Shown: in pieces, positions 13,068 through 25,821 of the stretch | Layout of the letters: each line of letters begins with the position of its first letter | How positions within the stretch are numbered: position 1 is the stretch's first letter | Assembly (NCBI GenBank): GCA_019096065.1 | Contig: JAGUCH010000007.1 | Span: 6,594,501-6,658,500 of the forward strand | Direction of reading: 5' to 3' | Origin: Paracyclopina nana | Taxonomy: Eukaryota > Arthropoda > Copepoda > Cyclopoida > Cyclopettidae | DNA: 64,000 bases | Notes under the pieces: model-generated | Told to the model about the DNA's origin: nothing | Seen by the model: only the letters and a program-made list of their open reading frames with translations | Databases searched by the model: none | Position numbers and translations under genes: made by a program

Positions 13068-14163
13068 TCTCAAGACTTTTGCCCCTAGCCGTTTACCCCT
13101 GATATGTTTGCCCCAGGCCGTTTGCCCCTGTAGACGTTTGCCCCTAAGATCTTTGTCCTTAGAGACAGTCACCCCCAAGACATTTGCCCTTTGGATTTTT
13201 GCCCCTATACAAGTTTGCCCCTTGGATTTTTGCCCCTGAAGACACTTGCCCCTTAGATGTTAGCCCCTGGATATATTTGCCCCTTGGATTTTTGCCCCTT
13301 GGTTTTTTGCCCCTTGGTTTTTGCCCCTTGAATTTTTGCCCCTTGGATTTTTGCCTTGGATTTTTGCCCTTGGATTTTTGCCCCTTGGAGTTTTACCCTA
13401 GGGATGTTGCCTCAGGCACTTTTGCCCCAAGTACCAGTAAAATTTTGGCCTTAGGAATTTTGCCCTGGGTTATTTTGCTCATGGGTTGCCACTGCACTGT
13501 TGACTCGAGTTGACAATGTGTCCAATTTGAAATGAACTTTCAGCACCAATTGGACTATACAAATTCCTAAAATAAGTCATTTTAGGGATAAGATTATACA
13601 TTGCCTCAATCCAATCAGCTTATTAAAAATTAATAAAACTATTATTTGTAAAAGCAGAAAAAATGATTGTTTTGGATAGGATAAGGTTAGGTTAGTTTAG
13701 GATTCCGGTTAAAGAAGGTTTTGTTATGTAAAATTATTCTAATATGCAAATTATGATGAAATCTTGCAGTGAAAATAATGTGGGCAACCATCTTGGAGGA
13801 AAAAGTTCAAGGGGCAAAAGTTCAAGGGGCAAAAGTCCAAGGGGCAAAAATCCTAGGGGCAAAATTCCTAGGGGCAAAAGTCCTAGGGGCAAAAGTCCTA
13901 GGGGCAAAAGTCCTAGGGGCAAAAGTCCTAGGGGCAAAAGTACAAGGGGCAAAAGTACAAGGGGAAAATATATCCAGGGGCAAACATCTAAGGGGCAAGC
14001 GTCTTCAGGGGCAAAAATCCCAGGGGCAAACATTTCTAGGGGCAAATGTGTCTAAGGGAAAATGTCTTGGGGGCAAAAGTCTTTAGGGGCAAAAATCTTA
14101 GGGGCAAACATGCTAGGGGTAAATGGCTAGGGGCAAACAGCTAGGGGCAAAGTGCACGCAGCC
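13068..14163. mobile_element. Foldback element made of GGGGCAAA units
   Basis: The left arm (about 13080-13470) is an array of TTTGCCCCT-type units of about 15 bp, and the right arm (about 13795-14155) is the same array in reverse complement (AGGGGCAAAAGTCCT units), so the two arms can fold back around a unique spacer of about 300 bp. An 11-bp direct repeat, ATTTTTGGAGG, lies just outside both ends (13057-13067 and 14164-14174) and looks like a target-site duplication. There is no transposase gene. The open frames of up to 109 codons across the arms are only the repeat translated. Confidence 0.8.
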
Positions 14164-14174
14164 ATTTTTGGAGG

Positions 14175-14472
14175 CTAAATCATCATGCACACCTCACTTT
14201 ATATTGCTCGCCAATATACCATATTAGGAAGTACTACTACTAATTTCCTCCCCAATGTGAAATTGTACTCAATTTTTTCTTACTGACATGAATCATTAGT
14301 TCTTTTGCCTTCTAGAAGTGGGTAACTGGGCCACAGAGGTTAATGTGTATTCAACTGTATTTCTTTTTCAGACTTGATCATTGTGCTTTTGAAGTAGCTT
14401 CACTTCATCCTCATTCAAACATAATTAATTTAGGTTCACAAGTACAAAAAACTTGGCTCTTTTCCCTCATTG
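14175..14472. other. 3' flank of troponin C
   Basis: AT-rich DNA between the foldback element and the troponin C stop codon at 14473. No gene is visible; it probably holds the 3' untranslated region. Confidence 0.4.
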
Positions 14473-17400
14473 CTCATCCCATCATCATGTTCATGAACTC
14501 TGTAAAGAAGAAAATATTGCAATTGATGCTTGTATCTTATTCAAGTAGGGAAATCACCATCAAAGTCAATCGTTCCAGATCCATCTTCATCAACTTCATC
14601 AATGATGTCTTGTAGCTGCTCATCTTCTAGGTTAGGCTCCAATTCGAGTAAAATGCCTCGTAGAGTCTCTATTGTTAAGTATCCCTCACCTAAAAAGCCA
14701 TAAAAAGTTAATATATTTCCAGAAATTGTTGTTTTGAACGTAGCGCGCGCCGGGAGAATCGCACGCGCGACAGCTGACCTAATCTTTAAATTCCAATACA
14801 AAGTTCCAAAATTATGCATAAAAGTAAAAAGTAGCATCCTTGTTTGCCTTTTAAAACTTGTGTAGATGAACATCACATTAAAGTAAAACAAGTATGTCAT
14901 TGATCCTTTTTTTGGTTTCTTTTTACGCAAATGGCGAAATGGTGTTTTCCGGATACCATACAAAGCATAATAGGTTTCTCCTTTCATGAATGCAATTTAG
15001 ACACTCAGCAATGTGCAAAATAGTGTGTATTTATTTGGAAGTTTCAAGAAGCTCCTCAAAAGTTTGCTTTAGTATTGCGTGACTTGTGCAAATAATTTAG
15101 GGCTTTTACTTACCATCTTTATCGTAAAATCTGAAGGCTTCTTTAAGTTCTTTGCGCATTTGCTCTTCGTCTTCCTCGATTAGAAAGCGAGCGGCCAAAA
15201 TGCAAAATTCTTCAAATTCGAGCTCACCAGAACCTGCAAAAAAGAAGCAATAAGAAAACTACTAGTAGAACTAATTGATTTGCCACATTGTTTGACAGTT
15301 GCAAATTACTTAAACCCTTTTTTTGCCCATTGTCATTTTGCCTCATTACTCTTCAGAGTCAAAAGAGAGTAGTGACCTTTTTTAGTTAAGTAAGCCAAGA
15401 GAAAGCAAGGTTGAGTGAAAACATGGTTATTTTGCGCTAAATAAACTACTTTTTTCTTATTGAATTTCCCCTTGGAAAAAATGTAAGAGATCTCGTTTCT
15501 GATGTGAATTGTGAGAAATGCTGCTGTTGTTGCTCAAAATTCAGAAGTGCTCAATTAATCTTGTAATGGAGGCTGGTGAGCATTTCATCATCATTTTTTG
15601 CTACAGATGCTCATGTGCATTCCATTCTGCTCGGATTGGACAGGATTTCGCAAAAATCTGCTAGCTTCCTCAAGTTGAGGAAGTTGTCACCCCAGATGCA
15701 ATTTTTCAAGGCTACCCACAATCGGCATTTGAAAAACTCTTTGGCCTTTTCCTGCGGAGCACCGCGCGGAAAATTGCTCATTCATTCAAGGCCATCAAAT
15801 TTTAATGGGAACTTACCACAAAAGGTCATTAGTTAATGCCTCTGTCAAAGGAAATGTGAGATTTTTGCAACAATTTCGAGTATCAAATGTGTAAGAACGA
15901 AAAGGTCGGATGATTCACACACAGCTTCCATGTACTTACAACATCTAGCATAGAAGAAGTGGATTTTTCTAGTTTTCTGAGCATGCTTCGATCAGCTGAG
16001 CATGCTTTGATCAGCTGAGAATGCTTCATGACTTGATCGTTCAGGCTACATTTCGTTGGTAAATTGACAGAAAGCAATTCGCTCATTTAGAGGCATGAAT
16101 GGTGAAGCAATTGATGAAGAAGCATGCAAGTGCAAGCTCCAATTGACAGGGCGAGAAAAGTAATGTGACATTAATGGTGAGTGAAGTTATCGTTCCACAA
16201 TCTTCCCTCATCTATTTTGTACTCATCCTCTGAGAAAAATTATCTTTGGGATCTTTTCATTTTCTTTGCTACTCAATGCAACTTAACATGCAAACTCATC
16301 CATTTGACTACTACGTGCTGTAACAGCTGCCATGTGGGTAGCAAGGAGGCATGCAAGACTTCATTACCATAGAAGTCAGAGATCTCCCGAGTCGTGCTAG
16401 TATATAATAAAAAGTCCCATGGGACAGTCTTTGACTTCTAATGAACTACGTCATATTATATACCATGGTATGGCTGATCCATCATCTTGAACATAACTGG
16501 AGATGAAAGTGAGAGTGCTGCATGATGTTGTATGAGTCAAGCAAAAGTTGTAAAGAGTCATGCATAAAATGAAAAGATCACAAAGATAATTTTTCTCACA
16601 AGATGTGAAAGAAATAGATTTGGTAAGATTGTGGAACGATAACTTCACTCAACATTAATGTCACATAAGCGTATTATGCAGTTTTGCCGCAAAGTCTTGC
16701 GAATGTATTCTACATTGCATTACTGTCGCAAATCATCTGAGTATTACATAGCTGGAACCGCATTGACAGGAGTCCCCATCTCATGTCGATCACATGACAA
16801 TCACACTTTTTGCCATGATCAAAGTACATGCATGGTAGAAATAAATCTTCATGCCTGATCAGTCTTTCACATTTGATTTCTCATTAAGCTGTCAAATTCT
16901 CGTCACAACTTTTTCGTTCCCAGAGATCAATGGCTCAACTCTCAACTCGTTCTGTTTATCTATTAATCAAGCAAGGAATTTTACGACATCATATTCCGCA
17001 GACGACGAGTACTTCAACATCCTCTCCTCCATATTTCCAAGAGATGAGTTTTCTGTCTGTCTACTCTGAACTACCTTCAAAGTTACGAGCACTGAACAGC
17101 TATAGTCGTTTGCATTTTTTCCTCCTTCCCATGAATGTGAAAAGCTTTCTCTCTCTCTCTTCACACTTTTTGTTCTTGGCTCACTCAATTCCCTGATGGC
17201 TTGTCAGAGCTCACACATGTAATAGTGAACACATCCTTCTAGCATAGTACATCCATGTGTTTCCCAGAAAACCGTGCACATGAGTCAAATGTAGTTAACC
17301 TTAGAGCCATGAGCCCTTGGAATTCTGGGTAGAAAGCAGCACTAGGAAAAAGCCATCCTCATTTGTATGATAATGAGATAACAGGAACACTAAGCCAGCT

Positions 17401-18299
17401 GCCAGAACAAAGGCCAAAATCACCATGTTGTTTTATAACAGCAGAGCCAAAAAAAAGACTCTAATATCCTTATTGAGGAAGCAGGCTGTTAAACAGCTGT
17501 TCTTGAGATTTAGTTTGACAGCTGATTATCATTTTTAAGCCTCGTTCTCACCTCCTAAATATTAGGCTTGACACATTGAGCCATGTAAATGCTTTTGCTA
17601 ATTAGATGCTCTAAAAAGGACATGAGCTTCATTCTCCCAGAAAATTCCTTGAAGGTTGGGTGATTTTTGCCTAATTATTGCGCACCCAGTGCATCCAAAC
17701 AATTAGCTTTTTTTGCTTACCATCTTCATCTACTTCTGCAATGATGGCATCAAGAGCTTCTTGCTTGACCCTCAGTCCCATCATGTTCAGTATTTCATTG
17801 ACAGTTTCAGCCCTGATGACTCCTTCCTTGCAGAAGCCATTGAAACACTTCATGAGAACTGGAAGGGAAAAAATCTCAATCAAGCTGCATGCATAGCTGA
17901 ATAATCCAAGCTTAAAAGGTCTGGGGAGAAAAAAGTGGCCATGTAGCCAAAAACAACTTTCTTCTTAAGCTGCTGAAGAATTTTGCTGAATACTAGTGTG
18001 CATTGACAAAAGATTGTCACATAGCAGTTTTGAGGTCACTTTCGCTGAAATGCTACTCAACTTTCTCAAATGTCCACCAGATAAAACTTTCTGTTGTAAC
18101 AACTACTGCATTGCCAATTGATTTTAAATTGTTTTGTGATGGTTTCTATCATTTCTTTAAAAATTGCATACCTTCTGTCTGCTCTGGATCCAGCCCAATT
18201 TCCTTCTGTGAATTTAAAAGATTAACCAGTTAATTTCAAGCCTTTTTTTAAGCTAGAATAAGTGTGTACCATTTTGTCTTCACTCAGTCCAGTGGCCAT
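14473..18299 (-). CDS. TnC: Troponin C (159 aa, 6 coding exons)
   Basis: Calcium sensor of the thin-filament troponin complex in muscle. Exons from the 5' end: 18270-18299, 18172-18205, 17721-17858, 15114-15233, 14558-14689, 14473-14498. The protein starts [19 protein letters not shown] and ends [11 protein letters not shown], as in arthropod troponin C. Four EF-hand positions are present. Site II ([12 protein letters not shown]), site III ([12 protein letters not shown]) and site IV ([12 protein letters not shown]) show calcium-ligand patterns; the site I loop (around [13 protein letters not shown]) lacks the Asp ligands and should not bind calcium. Degenerate site I is known in arthropod troponin C, so this supports the assignment over calmodulin. 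Splice junctions fall inside the EF loops after an Asp-Gly codon. The third intron (15234-17720) is large and contains a hairpin repeat. Confidence 0.93.
14743..14779 (-). promoter_or_regulatory. Bipartite GC-rich motif, copy 1
   Basis: Read on the plus strand: GCGCGCGCC, 8-nt spacer, then CGCACGCGCGACAGCTGACC. The same two blocks with the same spacing but a different spacer sequence occur at 25786-25821 in the opposite orientation. This copy lies in the troponin C intron between 14689 and 15114. It includes an E-box (CAGCTG). Role unknown. Confidence 0.5.
16163..16666. repeat. Long imperfect palindrome (hairpin element) in a troponin C intron
   Basis: The left arm from ATGTGACATTAATG through GAGTGAAGTTATCGTTCCACAATCTT is repeated in reverse complement on the right, ending CATTAATGTCACAT. 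The outer 140 bp or so of each arm match well, so that the arms translate to near-identical peptides on opposite strands ([11 protein letters not shown] and [11 protein letters not shown]). The centre diverges. It is probably a MITE-like element; no clean target duplication was found. Confidence 0.65.
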
Positions 18300-21200
18300 T
18301 TTTTGCTGTTTGAACAATTATCACACTCACTAAAAAATTGCCGAATTTAAAGACCTTCCTCTGCGAGATGAGGAGAGGTCAGAAATGTGAGTTTTGACAC
18401 ACTTTCCTTGGCAATTCCAAGCTGTTTTCTGCTTAGGGGTTGCTTGTAAACTGCTACATGTCCCTAGGTCCTTGAAGAAGTGAGCGCGCGCGCGCGTTCG
18501 CGAGCTCAAGTTCACTAGGTAAACTACTATTTGCTCACTACCTACCCTCTTGTTGTATCGTTGTACTATTGTACTACGAATACTTAATTTTGTTTGTCTG
18601 TATTGGATACAGCTGAGATACAGCTCACATACCTAAAATATATAGCCTAAGGCTAATGATATCAAATACAGTGCTGTTTTCTTTGGCAATACATGTATTT
18701 GTATCATATGAATTAATTCATGTTTCTAAGGGGATTTGAGTTTTCGTTGATTTTGGATAACTAGACTACTACATGAAGTAGAAGTAGATGGATGCTTGTA
18801 GAAGTGCAATGAGTGATCCTAAAGAAGACGACAATCACGATTGTAGTATTGCTTCGTGTCTTTTGTATTTTACTAGTATATGTACTCAGTTGTGTATCCT
18901 TGAGCAGCAGGAAAAGATAAGGCTCTACTTGCTTGGAATAAGAGGAGCTAGCTCTCTGATATCTCGTCAAATTGCTTCCTACTTGAGAACCACATAGATT
19001 TACTATGCACGTCGTGATGCGTAAGCATCGGTAAATACAGTGATTGATTGGTGGTACACTGAAGCTGTAGGATCACAAATAATACGATTTATGCTACAGC
19101 TTTCAAGGCCAATACTTTGCTCCATTATTCTTGGAGAAAAACTGCACAGCAGAAACCACATATTTCTCAATTTAGAAGACGTCCAACCTCGCGGCCACTT
19201 CAAATGCCAAAAAGTAATTCAATTTCATTTTCGGTAAATATATATAAATGCCAGAATACGGTCGATGTATTGGCGAATACACATAGAGCACCATTAAGGC
19301 AATTTTCTCACAATTTCTTTAAAAATACCTAAGTAAATGTAGGCTTCTTTTCAATCAATTTTTGTTTAGAAAACCGTTCTAGTACGTGTCTGCGAATTCT
19401 CCATATCAGCTCAAGGGAAACTTTTTTGAAGACAAGCCATTTTTCAGCCAAAACTTGTAGTACAATGCAAGATGGCCTCCATTGCTCTCAAGGCCTGGAG
19501 ACATCCACAAGAGCTCTACTTGCAATAAATTGCCTGTCTTCCTGCTCTTAATATAGTATGGCAATACATCAGCTTTTTTTCGTCAAAATACATTTACGTA
19601 GCGCGTAAAAGGAGATAACTTTCCCGAGGAGCTGTAGGGAAAATCATAGGTGGGCTTGGCCGTTTCGGTATCCCTGAATAATAGTGGGCAAGGCTGGACA
19701 TGCCAATTAATCACTGGAATGTCACTGACTTTCGCCATTTTCTAGGCCATCCTCTCAGCAGCAGTATTCATATCATCTAAATAGCTAAACAAGCCTAAAA
19801 TCTACTATAACTCTGTGAATAGTAGAACAAACAAACTTCTTCTAAGTAAGGATGAAGCCAATACATATTTTAAAGAATTAGGACCATTTTACCGATACAC
19901 GAATGTATTCAGGACCTTACTGAATAATTCGTCAAGTAGAAGGGGGAACGTGTATCGAATTAATTACTTAATTAAGTTGTCCTGTTAAAAGATTAAAGAT
20001 GAACCGACCCTACAAATTACGGGCAAATTTCACTATTAACGCACTAAAGTGCAAATGTATTTCATAACATCCACAACAATAATATGTGTGTGTACCCGAT
20101 ACATTTGAATAAAGTTTGCTACAGGAACATTTCAAAAACAGTGCACAAAGGGAAAAAGGCCTTCTGTCTGTATTGTATGTATTTCTTGTGCCCTTTAGCA
20201 TGGATACAGTTGATGGCTTTCTGCAGCAGAAGAATACTCAAATACAATGATATGCAATTTATGCACTCCTCCCTCTATGCAAGTGCATCCCTTTTCTGAC
20301 ATGCACAAATATCCATTTGCCCTTCTTTTCAAAACTTAACAATAAGTATGCTATAGTATGTATTTTAAGGGGGCAAAAGTTAAAGCCAGTTTTGTTTGGC
20401 TAGGTCAAGTTCATTTTCCTCATATGCATACTTTTCTTGCTTGAAGTGCTTCAGTTCAAGAGCACAGATCACTTCTTGAAAGCTGCTTTGGAAAAATTCA
20501 ACTTTGCAATTTTTGGGAAAGCTCAGTAAATGACCTAGTAAGCTAGCAGCAATTGTTCTATGTATTTATGTAGGGAATCCAGCTTCACTATGGGCGAAAA
20601 AGGACACAACAAAAGGATTACATTAAACTCTGCTGGAACTTTTCTTCTTGCCATAAGGGAAAAAAGTTTATTTTTGTATTTTCTTGACATTATTTCTGAC
20701 CCACAGTATGGCCAGTTTAAGCAGAAAGACACCCAAAAATGTAGTGCAATACAGCTGCTTTAGCCATCAAAGTAGCATTTTTACACAATCAGCAAGCTAC
20801 ACTATCTCAGCTATGTTGCGAAAGTTTTGGATTGTTACACTTTCAAGCTGATGTTATACTTGTATTTATGTGTAAAGGTTGAGTGACTGTCAAACTTTTT
20901 TGCTAAAAAATGTTTTCTTATTTTCATTCATAATTGGCTTAATTTGAAAATGTTAATAAAAGGTTGAGTGACTCTGCAAAAATAACTTGAGAATAAGTTT
21001 TATTACTATTAGCTGATTTTTTGGGTTTTTTCAAAACAAATTGACCAAAACGTAAATTGACTGCAATTTTTCACTGCCTTCAAAAAGGGTGAGTAACTTT
21101 TTCTCTTTGACATAATCTCCTTGAAATCTGAGACACTGAAAGCTCAGCTTTTTGAGCTTGCTAAGCATTGATTATTAAGCCTTTTCACACCTTGGAAGCG

Positions 21201-24200
21201 TGATGACATTTTTTTTTCTGTTGTAAAAATGCTTTAAAAAATCATCAGCTTTTGCAGGTGATTTAGCCACCTGATAAATTACCCCATTGTGATGCAATCA
21301 AAAGCTGAACATTCAACACCTTTTCTACCTTTGTAATATTATGTAATGCTCCCTTTTTAACATGTTTCTTATGCATAAGAAGGCCTCAAGAGTTATTGCT
21401 TTTTGACATTAAATATATTTTCAACAAATTGCAAGAAAACATTAATTTACTCTGTTAATGTTTCAGTAGCCCAAACTGATTTGAAAATACGTAGATTTGT
21501 GACTTTTATGCCAATAGAGCACCTTTTTGTTGACCAGTGATTGCAATTTGTTGCGAACCAAAAATAAATGGATGAAGAAGTGAGAGCAAAAAATGGCGTG
21601 ATCATTTAGCATTTTTACGACGGCCTAATGTCTCTGTTGTTTGCTGTTGTGCAAAATTATTGATAACACAAAAACCAGCTAGCTTGGAGTGCTGCTGCTT
21701 GGGGATAATAAAGATAAAAGCTCTATACTTTATTGACCTTATTTTTACCATCCAGCCAGAAGTTACAGTCACTCGTTTGCCGTTTTTAACGAGCCCAGTA
21801 AAAAAAGCTAAGCACGCCTATTTAGGCTTTTTTCTGCATGATTCGCTTACAAGTGTTACTTGTTAGAGGTTTCCAGGAAACAACTTTCTCAAGGCTGACT
21901 TATCAATTACAACTGTGCTACATTTCATGTCAATACACGTAGCACAGTTGAGAGTGGCGCCATCTGGGCTGGGACAACGCCCACTCGTTTCTGAATCACA
22001 AGAAATATTTTTTTATACTTTAATGCCCATTTTCAGCATAAGACACTGAAATCAGATATTGGAAACAATCTAATAGCATTGCGTGAAGATTTGACTTGAA
22101 TACATGCAAAAATGTATCCGCATCAATTAATGTCAAGATGACTGTCAACTTATGATCCAAGAGGCATTTTTTGGCAAAATACTACTTTTTTATTCTCTCT
22201 GTATGGCTCAAATTGAAATACTTAGGTATCTGAGATAATTTGGTATTTTGATGATTTTCAGCTGAAGTACAATTGTACGTACATGTATCCGGTTTACTAG
22301 TGCGATATTGTAGTATTTGCCTAGCAATCAATGCACATTGTAGTATGTGTAAAAGTGATTATATGGCCGCAATCAACTCTCCTGGTTAGATACAGAGTCC
22401 CAAGGGAAACCAAAGCTTGCAGCTAGAAAGTCTTCATCAATTGTAGCCAGTATGTAGTAGAGTAAAGTGAGTAAATCTGAGCGTAAAACTTTGAGAAAAT
22501 TGCTGGCTGACACGAAACTCCACAGGAAAAAAGAGAAAAGTTTCACTTCACTTGAATACAGCTATTTAGGGGCAGATACAGGCACGCCTTCAAAGCACAA
22601 GTTTTCATACTTTGCTCCGTGTATACAAAATGATCCATCTTGATGCAGGTGGAGATGATATTATTCTACAAAGCGTAAGAAGACAGCAATGCGGTAAAAA
22701 CCTGATGAAAATGATGTTAGCAAAGTGCACATATCTTTATGTACTAGACTTACCTCTTCATATGAGATGTTGTATTGAATAAAGTACAACAATTCTACGA
22801 AATGTATCCAAAATGTATCAGCATTAATAGTACGCTAAAGCAAAAGAACTGACAACGGATACACCCAGATAAAACAGGCTTGATTTCCAAGATACAATAT
22901 GTGATCTCCAACCATGTGTACCCAACTGTACTAGTACATATGTAGCGCAGTAATTTCGATTAAGGGCTGTCTTGAGATCTACCAGATACAGTCTTAAAGT
23001 AAATAAAGTATTTAGACTAAAATGGGAATCATTAGTATTGAATACATCTGAGTGAAGAGCCAAAGTGGGACAGTCTCCAAATACTACAACCGTGTATTCT
23101 ACGCATATGAAGGTCTATTTTGGGATACACATAGCAATGTAGCATAGTGGCCTATGGTGGCCAACTACGACTGCTGCTACACGGATTTGCTTTTAGCCTC
23201 TATGAAGGATCTGCTTTCTTTATGGCCTCCAGCAGCCACCAAATTCAGGGTTTTACTGCCATATACAAGTTGCTTGACTTAAGTTTGTCCTCGGAAAATG
23301 GCATCATTTCTCGAAGGACATCACCGAGCAAAATACATGGTATCGAACCAAATACAGGAGATCAGCTGTATATCTCATGGCCCAAGAAGGAACATGCATG
23401 GCATGCTAAATGCCCACTCAAAAATCCCATAATTTATGTAGCAGACATGGCATAACAAGAAATTGTCCCAACGATGCATTTTTGAGCAAAGCATCGTTCA
23501 ACTGTATCCATACGCTTGTCCGCACTAAAAACTTAAACAAACAAGAAATGCATAAAATGAAGCATCATCATCATTCTAGATGCAATCTTATTCTCAATCA
23601 TATGTATCCGTGTGTATTTGCACAGAATAGTGCAAGCAATTAATGTATTTACTTCCTCTCAAACATCCCATTTAATGTATGCGGCAAAACTGACATATGT
23701 ATTCTCCCAATATCCTTATATCGAGACTCAACGCTATTAATATGTATCCGTACGTATTTCCTTACACATGATACAACAAATCCTAAACTCTTCGCTTCTC
23801 GTATGAAAAAAATCCTGAAATTGCCCCACATACTTGCAGCATCCCATTTTTGAGGTGAATATAGCCAAATACATATAGTACACTGTCGCATAGCTCTGCT
23901 GTATTCGTAAGCGTGGGATACTACAGGCGGTTGTTGTATTGCTCGCGCTCGCGCACCACTGTAGTAGCATAGCTGTAGCTGCTGCTAAAATGGCCAGGAC
24001 ATTGAGGCTGTAAGCATCCTCGTCGTCGGAGATCCAAAGTGAGCGCTCTCTACAAGAGCCCGGCCTCTTTGATAAGAGCCGAGGCCCAGCTTTCTTATAT
24101 CTAGTCCTCGACGGCCTCGAAGCCGTTTTACTAGTGGTCGAGGAAAAGGCCAAGATACACGCAAGAAATATCCACAGTGGCTCTGTATATACTACAGCGC

Positions 24201-24991
24201 GGCCTTTTTGAACAACAAGATGGGCTGGCACTTGACTTAGTCCCATGGGAAGTAGCCGGTTTATCACTGTTTGTACGACTACATACACAGGTAATTGCTC
24301 TCGCTTTATTTGATTTGCCCAACAGGCCTCTGGTGTGTGTATTTACCATGTACTTGCCCAAATACAGCTGAAGCTCGTATCGACTCGTTTCGACCCGTTT
24401 TGACGGAATTTGACCACTTGGTGCTTCTCAGCTGGCGAGATGTATTTTATGTATTCTGAGTCTAGACAGATTACAAAGCTGTTGGACCACTGTGTATAAC
24501 TAAGCTAACAGTGGGTGATTTAAGCCTGATATAAAACTATTTTTGGCCCATTTTTTATAGATGGATACTCAGGCTGCTAAGTTATTGTTGAAATGGGTGA
24601 AAAATTCGCGATTTGCCCCACTGTGCGCGATTATAAGCTGTTGTAATAGGGGTCTGCTTGCGTCAATTAGTCAATGAGAGAAACTTCTTGGTCTGCTCTT
24701 GCTGATCCATTTCTTCTTCACTATATTTATGTAGAGCAACAAAGAAAGCTACAACAGTGCGCAAAAAATCAATAAATGAACGCCTATTTCCATTTTTTCA
24801 CAGTTTGAGATGAGAGGCATTCTCATGTCATTCAAGGTATGTGTGATTTTGCACTTTGCTCAAACGTTGAAGAGTCTTCACCAATAATTGGGTGAAAATA
24901 ATGAGGAAAGATGGAAGGGAAAAACGAGAAGAATGTCAACAGTCATTTTCTGAGCTAGGAAGGAACCCAATTAACTGATAAAATACATTTA
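18300..24991. other. Gene-poor region upstream of troponin C
   Basis: Nothing here could be supported as coding: the frames are short, have no matching splice phases and no recognisable motif. A GC dinucleotide tract sits at 18484-18496, near the likely troponin C promoter. The stretch is rich in the words GTATTT, ATACAT and TGTATCC, which recur through the window's non-coding DNA. The longest frame (23737-24288, minus, 183 codons) has no family resemblance and crosses a small GC-rich patch at 24040-24130. Confidence 0.45.
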
Positions 24992-25213
24992 GGCCCTGTT
25001 CACCTGCATTATTATCAGCAAAATAACGCGCGATATTATGATGAAATTTGCAAATATGTGGTATTTGTTAAATCATTTTTAAGATTTTGACTTCGGAATC
25101 GGTATATTGGTACCAAAAGCCATCCTACACCAATATAAAAATTCTCAGTTTCTCAGTTTTTCTCTCCAATATTTTGCCAAAATAACGGCCATAATAAGCA
25201 GGTGAACAGGCCC
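24992..25213. mobile_element. PIF/Harbinger-like MITE
   Basis: 222 bp with terminal inverted repeats GGCCCTGTTCACCTGC on the left and GCAGGTGAACAGGCCC on the right, flanked by TTA on both sides (24989-24991 and 25214-25216). A 3-bp TTA/TAA duplication with GGSCC-type ends is typical of the PIF/Harbinger superfamily. There is no coding capacity, so it is non-autonomous. Confidence 0.75.
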
Positions 25214-25785
25214 TTAGATGTGGTGTATTACGCAGAAGATTGGGAGAAAAATACCCCAAGACTGATGGCTGGCAATTAACCGAGAAAAATACTTGCAACT
25301 ACAAAGCTGTAGCTTGTATCCTTCCTTTTGTAAAATAGATTAAGCTCATTGCAAGCCATTTTTCAAGCATTACAAAATTAAAATTCGGACAATTCTGGGT
25401 TTTTCATTAGAATGCCTAAAAACATGGCTGAAAAATGCCATATAACTGCGACTGCATCGGCCAGATAAGCTGGGGACCGAGGAACGTTTTTTAAGGCAAA
25501 CTCGACTAAACTTTCACGGTGTTTTTCTATGAAGGAAAACTTAAATGATCTTGATTATTTATTCGTTGGAAAATTGGCAGGGAATGTTTGTTGCATCTGT
25601 TTTATATTTATTATCATTTCGCGAATTAAACGAAACTTGACATTATATGTTTTGATTTGTCCTAAAAAACGATCCGATGTCATTCAAAGTTGACAACATT
25701 CTTATTTCAGCTGTAAGTTTGTCACTTTCATAAAATATTTTAAATACAGTTTTCGATATAGGTTTGAGCTATAAAAAATGAGTGA

Positions 25786-25821
25786 GTCAGCTGTCGCGCG
25801 TGCGGTGGAAAGGGCGCGCGC
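25786..25821 (+). promoter_or_regulatory. Bipartite GC-rich motif, copy 2
   Basis: GTCAGCTGTCGCGCGTGCG, 8-nt spacer GTGGAAAG, then GGCGCGCGC. It is the reverse complement of the motif at 14743-14779 apart from the spacer. It lies about 360 bp upstream of the RING-protein ATG and about 110 bp upstream of an acceptor-like site (TTTTTTTCCAG, ending near 25932), so it could be a promoter element of that gene. Confidence 0.5.

Noticed and set aside
13184..14086. Open frames of about 100 codons on both strands coding PLGFLPLG- or GKSPRGKS-type repeats
   Set aside because: They are the GGGGCAAA repeat read in several frames; no start context, splice sites or domain.
16181..16648. Two opposing frames with near-identical peptides (MKLSFHNL)
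   Set aside because: They are the arms of a palindromic repeat, not paralogous genes.
23737..24288. 183-codon minus-strand frame in the gene-poor region
   Set aside because: No domain, odd composition, no flanking exons or polyadenylation signal; a chance frame across a GC-rich patch.
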